Below, in pieces: positions 1-5,149 of a stretch of DNA of 9,250 nucleotides; position 1 is the stretch's first letter; each line of letters starts with the position of its first letter. The notes beneath the pieces were generated by a model. The model was not told the DNA's origin. It made no database searches and saw nothing but the letters and a program-made list of their open reading frames with translations. The DNA lies in NCBI GenBank assembly GCA_900553315.1, contig USCW01000055.1, forward strand, positions 1-9,250. The letters are read 5' to 3'. The position numbers and the translations under genes are program-made. The DNA is from an uncultured Eubacteriales bacterium (GTDB taxonomy: Bacteria > Bacillota > Clostridia > Christensenellales > Aristaeellaceae).

Positions 1-25
1 CCACCATATCTTTTCAGGAGGGAGC

Positions 26-68
26 GCGAGGGAGGGGACTTTTTTATCAGAAAAGTCCCCTCCCTCGC
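26..68 (-). terminator. Perfect 18-bp hairpin after the kinase-nucleotidyltransferase gene
   Basis: Arms 26-43 and 51-68 are exact reverse complements (18 bp) around a 7-nt loop at 44-50. The outer stem is G/C-rich and the inner four pairs are A/T. It starts 15 bases past the stop codon of the minus-strand gene ending at 84, where a terminator is expected. Neither strand has a clear T-run right after the stem, so it is not a textbook intrinsic terminator. It could instead be a dispersed palindromic repeat that also stops or protects transcripts. The outer arm begins with a 10-mer (26-35, gcgagggagg) that recurs at 9194-9203. Confidence 0.55.
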
Positions 69-83
69 AATATTCACATTCCC

Positions 84-2111
84 TTACTTCCACAAAGGCA
101 TGGGATAGAGACCCTCTTCGGCAAGACAGCGGAGGGCAGACTTCACTACGGGCTTGTCGGCCTGATAGGTCACGCCGTACCACTTGTCGGGAGACGGCAG
201 CACCTGCACCGTCGCCGTATCCTTCGCCAGCTGATGGCTCACCACCGTCGGCAGGAAGAACTCCGCCTTCTGCGGATTTTCTGCCAACGCCTTGTCCAAG
301 AACGCCGGGAAGTCCTTCGTCAGCGCGTCCAGAATGCTCGGCGTGAACCCCCACAGATTCATGCTGACCAACGTGTCCTCTGGCAGCTTGTGATAGGTCT
401 GCTCATCCTCGGTGTACAGCGCACCGTCCACCGTCTTGATGATATGCGTCCGCTCCTGCACCGCCTCCAGATAACCATTCTTCACTGTGCAAACGCCGCG
501 TGCCACGTGACCGTTATCCGTCAGCGTGTTGTGCAGCTGATAGCCCACCATCATGTAACGATGCTTGTCGTCATCCTGCATGTTGCGGAGCGCATGATAG
601 GCCAGCTTGAAGCAGTCGGGGCCGTAGTAGTCATCCGCATTGATGACCGCAAAGGGCGCGTCGATCAGCTCCTTGCAGCACAGCACCGCATGGCCCGTGC
701 CCCAAGGCTTCGTGCGTCCCTCAGGAACCGCATAGCCCTCCGGAAGCTTATCTAACTGCTGGAAGGCATAACGCACCTCCATGTGCTGAGCGATGTGATC
801 CCCCACCAAGCGCTTGAAATCCTCTTCAATCTCGTGCTTAATGAGGAACACCACGCGCTTGAAGCCCGCACGGCGTGCGTCAAAAATGCTGTAATCCAAA
901 ATCACTTCGCCATCCGGGCCCACGGGATCCATCTGCTTCAAACCGCCGTAGCGGCTGCCCATGCCGGCCGCCATAATGACAAGAATCGGCTCCTTCATCC
1001 TTTGATTTCCTTCCACCACAGAAGCCACCACCTCGTCCATGGCCTCCTCGTTTTTCTCCATATCCGCCAGCAGCGCAAACTGATTCCGCGCACGCACAAG
1101 GTTGTGCTCCGGGTACGCCACATGGAAATATACGTCCCCGTTCAGATAGTCCGTCAGAAAGCGGATGCCAACCTCATAGGTCATCATCCACGCGCCCAGC
1201 GGGAGACTGCGAACCTCCGCCTCGCTCAGGGCGCTTCCTGCTTCCTTCAAGTAGCCCTCGGCATACGCCTTGAACATGGGCAGACTGAAATGAATCTTGG
1301 ATACGTCCGCCTCATCCTCCTCGGCGGTGTTCGCGCCGAAGCGGATCGCGTCGCCAAAATCATAGGCACACAGGCCGGGCATCACGGTATCCAGATCAAT
1401 GACGCACACGCCGTCACCCGTTTCCGCGTCCATCAGAACGTTGTTCAGCTTCGTATCGTTATGCGTCACGCGCAGGGGCAGTTCCCCCGCTGCCAGCATA
1501 TTCACCAGTGCGCCCGCCTTCTCGGCACGCGCCAACGCAAACTCGATCTCCGGCTGCACGCCCTGCGCACGTCCCGCACGATCCTCCCGAATCGCCTGAC
1601 GCAGCGCCTCTACCCGGCTCACCGTGTCATGGAAGTGCGGAATGGTCTCATGCAGCGTCTCGGCGGGATAATCCGCCAGCATCATCTGGAATTTGCCGAA
1701 GGCCTGACCTGCCTTGCGGAAAATATCCGCATTCTCCGGCAGCTGATAGGTGCGGGTATTGGCAATGTTCAGATAAACGCGCCAGCAGTCGCCGTCCGCG
1801 TCCACGAACCAGTAACCATGCTCCCGCGTTGGGAGCAGCGTCAGCGTCTCGCGGTCCGCGTCGCCATGCGCCGCAAGAATAGCCTTCCGCAGAAAGCCCG
1901 TCACGCCGCACACGTTCTCCATGACCTCCACCGGTCGGGGAAAGCACGCGGACGAAACCCGCTGCAAAATATAGTTAGGCGCTCGCTGTGTCTCCACCAG
2001 AAACGTATCGTTGATATGACCGCTGCCATAAGGACGAATCGCCTTGACCTGTCCCTCCGTACAGAAATGAGCAAGAATTTCCTGCAGCTCCGTCTGCGTA
2101 GGCTGATGCAT
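84..2111 (-). CDS. Bifunctional N-acetylhexosamine 1-kinase (NahK-like) fused to a sugar-1-phosphate nucleotidyltransferase
   Basis: A 675-residue cytoplasmic protein with two enzymes in tandem. Residues 1-371 form an APH/choline-kinase fold very like Bifidobacterium NahK as I recall it. Visible motifs are a glycine-rich start (PYGSGHIND, 27-35), the Brenner motif HNDTKLNN (217-224) with presumed catalytic Asp219, and the metal-binding IDLD (238-241) followed by YDFGD (250-254). Residues 372-675 are a nucleotidyltransferase: nucleotide-binding loop AAGMGSRYGGLKQ (381-393), PWGTGHAVL (469-477) and the metal-site NADD (491-494). The inferred reaction series is HexNAc + ATP to HexNAc-1-phosphate, then + NTP to NDP-HexNAc, i.e. 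salvage of GlcNAc/GalNAc from host glycans. Sugar and nucleotide specificity are not proven. The ATG at 2111 is chosen because GGAGG (2120-2124) lies 8 nt upstream; a TTG at 2126 overlaps that site and is rejected. The domains normally occur as separate proteins. An aminoglycoside kinase role is unlikely. Confidence 0.88.
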   Translation of the reverse strand: MHQPTQTELQEILAHFCTEGQVKAIRPYGSGHINDTFLVETQRAPNYILQRVSSACFPRPVEVMENVCGVTGFLRKAILAAHGDADRETLTLLPTREHGYWFVDADGDCWRVYLNIANTRTYQLPENADIFRKAGQAFGKFQMMLADYPAETLHETIPHFHDTVSRVEALRQAIREDRAGRAQGVQPEIEFALARAEKAGALVNMLAAGELPLRVTHNDTKLNNVLMDAETGDGVCVIDLDTVMPGLCAYDFGDAIRFGANTAEEDEADVSKIHFSLPMFKAYAEGYLKEAGSALSEAEVRSLPLGAWMMTYEVGIRFLTDYLNGDVYFHVAYPEHNLVRARNQFALLADMEKNEEAMDEVVASVVEGNQRMKEPILVIMAAGMGSRYGGLKQMDPVGPDGEVILDYSIFDARRAGFKRVVFLIKHEIEEDFKRLVGDHIAQHMEVRYAFQQLDKLPEGYAVPEGRTKPWGTGHAVLCCKELIDAPFAVINADDYYGPDCFKLAYHALRNMQDDDKHRYMMVGYQLHNTLTDNGHVARGVCTVKNGYLEAVQERTHIIKTVDGALYTEDEQTYHKLPEDTLVSMNLWGFTPSILDALTKDFPAFLDKALAENPQKAEFFLPTVVSHQLAKDTATVQVLPSPDKWYGVTYQADKPVVKSALRCLAEEGLYPMPLWK
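996..1017 (-). other. Vestigial gene boundary inside the fusion: internal ribosome binding site and start codon
   Basis: On the minus strand an AAGGA-type Shine-Dalgarno sequence sits about 9 nt before an in-frame ATG (998-996, Met372), exactly where the nucleotidyltransferase domain begins. Two codons before that ATG is CAA (1004-1002), a single C-to-T change from TAA. As I recall the sequence, Bifidobacterium NahK ends at the equivalent position, so there is no linker between the domains. Translation from Met372 would give a free 304-residue nucleotidyltransferase, a plausible length for a stand-alone enzyme. Inference: two adjacent genes joined by stop loss, possibly still making the separate second protein too. 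Confidence 0.6.
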
Positions 2112-2152
2112 AGGTACTCCCTCCAAGTTGATCTTTGGACGATAGTACCTAT
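2110..2152. repeat. 9-bp inverted repeat around the leader and ribosome binding site of the kinase gene
   Basis: Arms 2110-2118 (ATAGGTACT) and 2144-2152 (AGTACCTAT) are exact reverse complements separated by 25 bases. One arm overlaps the downstream edge of the -10 box and the likely transcription start. The other lies between the Shine-Dalgarno sequence and the ATG. If the transcript begins near 2144 the full hairpin would not form in RNA, so a protein operator with half-sites about three helical turns apart fits better than an RNA switch. Chance is not excluded. Confidence 0.4.
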
Positions 2153-2179
2153 TATAACATATTATTGCGGCCTTGGCAA
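2151..2179 (-). promoter_or_regulatory. Promoter of the kinase-nucleotidyltransferase gene
   Basis: Minus strand: -35 TTGCCA (2179-2174), a 17-bp spacer, and a perfect -10 TATAAT (2156-2151) preceded by TGt, giving an extended -10. The predicted start near 2144 leaves a leader of about 30 nt before the ATG at 2111. It lies in the 108-bp gap after the solute-binding gene, so the enzyme gene can be transcribed independently of it. Read-through from upstream is also possible because no terminator is visible in 2180-2219. Confidence 0.75.
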
Positions 2180-2219
2180 TGTATTCGCCGGGAATTCGCT
2201 CCGATTCGACACAAAACGC

Positions 2220-4220
2220 TCAGTTTTCCAAAATCTGCGTGCGCACGATGGCGTTCAAACGCTGCACGCATGAACGAATGTCCGTCATGCCGTCCATATA
2301 CTGCTGCACCGCGTTTTGCAGCTCCACCCACGGAACCAGGCTGCTCTGTCGTTCGTTTTCCAGCAGACGGCAAGGCGTTACGCATAAATAAGGCAGAATC
2401 TGCTCCCGATAGGCCGTCAGCGCCGCTTCGTGGTACATCCAACTGCTCGACTTGTTCAAAACGCCCTGTCTTTCTTCCGCTGACAACTCATCCAACTCCG
2501 CCTGTGCGCTCTCGCGCAGCGTTGCCTCACAATGCGCATTCAGGCACCCTTCTATTTGCTCATGACGATTCTGCGCCATATAAGTCAGGAATTGCTGTGC
2601 TTCCGCGATATGTCGGCTGTAGGGATTGACCACGTAGACCGTCAGTGCCACGCCCACTGCAGGTTCGCTCCCTGCCTCCAGCGCAGGAGAACGGATAATC
2701 CGCCACCTATCCATGGAGACTCCCAGCACATCCACGGAATTTTGATACTTGGACAGCGTTCGCGCCGCCGCAAACACACAGCCGCTGCGAATCGGCTCGC
2801 TTGTGTCGCTCAATAAGTGCTGTTCCTTCATTTGACGAATGCGTTCCAGCAGCGCCATCAGATTTTCGTCTTGGAAATCAATCTCCTTCCCCTGCTGAAC
2901 TGCGGTCATTACATGTTGCTCCAAGGCATAGCTGGCGAAATCCGCCGCCGTCCAAGCGCCATACACATCGTCCGCCACCACAGGACGGCCGTCATTTGCG
3001 TCGTTTTCCTCCCATGCTTCAATAAAGTCCAGCAGCTCTGCCAGCGTCTCCGGAGCCTCCACCTGCTCGGTCATATCCGCAGAGACGCGCCATCCCTTCA
3101 CGATCACGTTCTCCGGCACGGCGTAGAGCGTTCCATCATACGTTACCATTTCTTGAAAGGCGGGATACATGCTGGCTACGTCGGCCAATAGGCCTTCGCT
3201 GTTCAGCGCTTCCAGATACCCACGCTGCATCAGCTCCACAAGGCTGGACGACCATTGCACGAGGAAAAGGTCTACGGTATCCTCCTTCCCCATGATCGCC
3301 GTGTAGACATCCTCGGCGGTCATGGCGTTATCATTGTTTCGTTGAATCGCTCTATTAGGATTTTCCAGCATGAAAGCACCGTCTATGCTAATAGTTTCCG
3401 GTTGAATACCACGAATCGTCAACGATACCGCATCCTGTGTCTGCGTCATATCAAACAGGTATAATCCGCCGTTCCAAACTGCCGCAACGTACTTCTGCGC
3501 AAACACAGCCACCCGTCGTGTAGTCAGCCAATCCAGCGGCAGAATGCGCAGGGGCTCCGCGTTCCCGTTCTGCCAACGATACAGCGTAGAGGTTTGTATC
3601 CAATATAGCGCCCCTGTAATACTGTCACAGCATAAGCCGTACACATCCGCCTGATCGAAGGTCGTCACCGTCCGCTGAAGCTTTCCCTGCGCATCATAAG
3701 CCCGCAGACAATAGAGGTGCTCCTGCGTGCTGTCTACCTGCAAAGCATAAATACAGTTATCATCCACCGTGATACCGTAGACGTTGCCGCCTGTCAGCAT
3801 CGCCTCCCGCCCCGTCGCAAGGGACAATAGTGCTATACTGTTATTGCAGTATACAACCAGCGTATCCTGCACCAGAAAATATTGTACCGTCCAATCCTCA
3901 TTCTGATACGCAGAAGGAAGCGTTAAAATCGGCGCTTTCGGTGCGTTCTCTCGATACAGTTGATTGTCCAGGACGAAGTAGGCTTCTTCCGCTTCACTGA
4001 ACACATAGTCCCGCGCTTCCTCCGCGATGATTTGTATACCTTCCTCCGGTGTATAGCTGACGCTGACAAAGCCGTTGCCCATCGAAAAATGCAGTTTCCC
4101 GCCCGCCATCGCCAAATTTCCAAAATATTCGTCTGTCAATAGCTGTCCCTCTCCGCTTGCGCAGACAGCAAGCACGCAAAGCAATAGCGTCCAGCAAAGT
4201 GCCAACATCATCTTTTTCAT
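2220..4220 (-). CDS. Secreted beta-propeller-like / extracellular solute-binding fusion protein
   Basis: A 666-residue exported protein. Residues 1-21 are a signal peptide: MKKMM, a hydrophobic core, and a VCA|S cleavage site. Cys20 follows L-A-V, a poor lipobox, so a lipid anchor is possible but doubtful. Residues about 35-285 show repeated short beta-strand units of the type seen in propellers (for example NVYGITVDDNCIYAL 146-160 and DVYGLCCDSITGALYWIQT 192-210). Residues about 300-666 resemble family-1 solute-binding proteins: GYLEALN (334-340), YDGTLYAVPE (361-370), NPYSRHIAEAQQFLTYMA (532-549). This half usually delivers sugars or oligosaccharides to an ABC importer, but no permease or ATPase for uptake is adjacent. 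The ATG at 4220 follows GGGGAG by 6 nt; an upstream GTG at 4256 lacks support. The gene looks less GC-rich than its neighbours. Ligand unknown. It may sense or capture rather than transport. Confidence 0.75.
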   Translation of the reverse strand: MKKMMLALCWTLLLCVLAVCASGEGQLLTDEYFGNLAMAGGKLHFSMGNGFVSVSYTPEEGIQIIAEEARDYVFSEAEEAYFVLDNQLYRENAPKAPILTLPSAYQNEDWTVQYFLVQDTLVVYCNNSIALLSLATGREAMLTGGNVYGITVDDNCIYALQVDSTQEHLYCLRAYDAQGKLQRTVTTFDQADVYGLCCDSITGALYWIQTSTLYRWQNGNAEPLRILPLDWLTTRRVAVFAQKYVAAVWNGGLYLFDMTQTQDAVSLTIRGIQPETISIDGAFMLENPNRAIQRNNDNAMTAEDVYTAIMGKEDTVDLFLVQWSSSLVELMQRGYLEALNSEGLLADVASMYPAFQEMVTYDGTLYAVPENVIVKGWRVSADMTEQVEAPETLAELLDFIEAWEENDANDGRPVVADDVYGAWTAADFASYALEQHVMTAVQQGKEIDFQDENLMALLERIRQMKEQHLLSDTSEPIRSGCVFAAARTLSKYQNSVDVLGVSMDRWRIIRSPALEAGSEPAVGVALTVYVVNPYSRHIAEAQQFLTYMAQNRHEQIEGCLNAHCEATLRESAQAELDELSAEERQGVLNKSSSWMYHEAALTAYREQILPYLCVTPCRLLENERQSSLVPWVELQNAVQQYMDGMTDIRSCVQRLNAIVRTQILEN

Positions 4221-4279
4221 TTGCTTCTCCCCTATCAAGGTCGATCCTGTGGGCACTATACAACGATTATCTTTCTTTC

Positions 4280-4308
4280 ATCCTATCACGATCCCGTTTC
4301 TTTGCCAA
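4280..4308 (-). promoter_or_regulatory. Candidate promoter of the propeller/solute-binding gene
   Basis: Minus strand: -35 TTGGCA (4308-4303), 17-bp spacer, -10 TAGGAT (4285-4280) preceded by TGa, an extended -10. It would give a leader of roughly 50 nt before the ATG at 4220. It diverges from the exporter-operon promoter; the two -35 boxes are about 65 bp apart within the 227-bp intergenic region, which holds nothing else I recognise. Confidence 0.5.
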
Positions 4309-4373
4309 GCTCCGACGGGCATGTTTTACAAGTCTTTCAGTTATGAAGAATCTATGAATTTCCAAGGAAGCGC

Positions 4374-4402
4374 TTGACAGCCGCAGACAGTCATTGTACG
4401 AT
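4374..4402 (+). promoter_or_regulatory. Promoter of the ABC exporter operon
   Basis: A consensus -35 TTGACA (4374-4379), a 17-bp spacer, and a -10 TACGAT (4397-4402, 4 of 6 matches). The predicted start near 4409 gives a leader of about 40 nt to the ATG at 4448. The -10 lies inside the 24-bp palindrome, so a bound repressor would block RNA polymerase directly. Confidence 0.7.
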
Positions 4403-4427
4403 ATGACTGTAAAAGCAATTTCAGTCA
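4387..4427. promoter_or_regulatory. Candidate TetR operator: palindrome plus a third half-site
   Basis: ACAGTCAT (4387-4394) and ATGACTGT (4403-4410) form an 8+8+8 palindrome covering the end of the promoter spacer, the -10 box and the likely start site. The core CAGTCA recurs at 4422-4427 in the leader, making a second inverted pair (TGACTG 4404-4409 with CAGTCA 4422-4427). The size and placement suit TetR-family repressors. The last gene of the operon encodes one, so negative autoregulation of the whole exporter operon is the natural inference. Binding is not demonstrated. Confidence 0.65.
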
Positions 4428-4447
4428 CACGGTCGATGGAGGTGTTT

Positions 4448-5149
4448 ATGAGCTACATTACCTTTGACCAGGTCTGCAAGGATTACGGCGTGGGCGAACA
4501 GATCGTTCACGCGGCGGATCATGTGACCTTCGGCATTGAAAAGGGCGAGCTCTGCGTGGTGCTGGGCCCCAGCGGCGCAGGCAAAACCACCGTGCTGAAC
4601 CTATTGGGCGGCATGGACAAAGTGACGAGCGGTACGATTCAGGTGGGCGATAAGATCATTACGGGAATGCGCGGCCCCCAGCTGACGGAGTATCGCCGGC
4701 TGGACGTGGGCTTCGTATTTCAGTTTTACAATCTGATGCCCAGCCTGACGGCGCTGGAAAACGTCGAGCTGGCCCGGCAGGTATGCCCCAAGGCGCTGGA
4801 TCCCCGGGAGATTCTGGAGCAAGTGGGACTTGGCGCACGAATGAATAACTTCCCCGCCCAGCTTTCCGGCGGCGAACAGCAGCGCGTATCCATTGCGCGG
4901 GCGCTGTGCAAAAACCCCGCGCTGCTGCTGTGCGACGAGCCAACCGGTGCGCTGGACTCCAAAACGGGCGAGCAGGTGCTTGACCTGCTCAGCCGGGTGA
5001 GCAAGACCTACAACACCACCGTGGTCATCATCACCCACAACGCCAGCATCGCCCCGCTGGGCGACCGCCTCATTCGAATGCGCAACGGCGGCATTCAGGA
5101 GAATGCGGTCAATCCCCATCCCGCCAAGGTGGAGGACATCGCATGGTAG
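4448..5149 (+). CDS. ABC exporter ATP-binding protein (MacB/LolD type)
   Basis: A 233-residue cytoplasmic ATPase, a normal length for the family, that powers the FtsX-type permease encoded next. All motifs are intact: Walker A GPSGAGKTT (40-48), Q-loop FQFYNLMP (91-98), signature LSGGEQQR (139-146), Walker B LLLCDE (159-164) with catalytic Glu164, D-loop ALD (168-170) and switch His197. The pattern GGMDKVTSG after Walker A and the EPTGALD block are typical of the macrolide/lipoprotein-exporter subfamily. The ATG at 4448 is preceded by GGAGGTG (4438-4444). A TTG at 4394 that would lengthen the protein lies inside the promoter and is rejected. First gene of a four-gene operon. Substrate unknown. 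Confidence 0.93.
   Translation: MSYITFDQVCKDYGVGEQIVHAADHVTFGIEKGELCVVLGPSGAGKTTVLNLLGGMDKVTSGTIQVGDKIITGMRGPQLTEYRRLDVGFVFQFYNLMPSLTALENVELARQVCPKALDPREILEQVGLGARMNNFPAQLSGGEQQRVSIARALCKNPALLLCDEPTGALDSKTGEQVLDLLSRVSKTYNTTVVIITHNASIAPLGDRLIRMRNGGIQENAVNPHPAKVEDIAW

Noticed and set aside
84..2111. Aminoglycoside resistance phosphotransferase
   Set aside because: The fold family is shared, but the detailed sequence follows NahK through the whole kinase domain and it is fused to a sugar nucleotidyltransferase.
2180..2219. Terminator or tandem repeat after the solute-binding gene (three ATTCG words about 10-11 bases apart)
   Set aside because: No stable hairpin with a T-run is visible, and the repeated word is too short to mean much.
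783..2273. Long plus-strand reading frame opposite the kinase-nucleotidyltransferase gene (496 residues)
   Set aside because: It is an antisense shadow of a well-supported gene: no recognisable domain, His/Arg/Gln-rich composition and no convincing ribosome binding site.
4221..4256. Upstream GTG start for the propeller/solute-binding protein
   Set aside because: It would put 12 polar residues before a typical signal peptide, and the GGGGAG site serves the ATG at 4220.
4394..4447. Upstream TTG start that would add 18 residues to the ABC ATPase
   Set aside because: The TTG lies in the promoter region beside the -10 box, upstream of the predicted transcription start; the ATG at 4448 has a GGAGGTG site and begins the conserved ATPase sequence.
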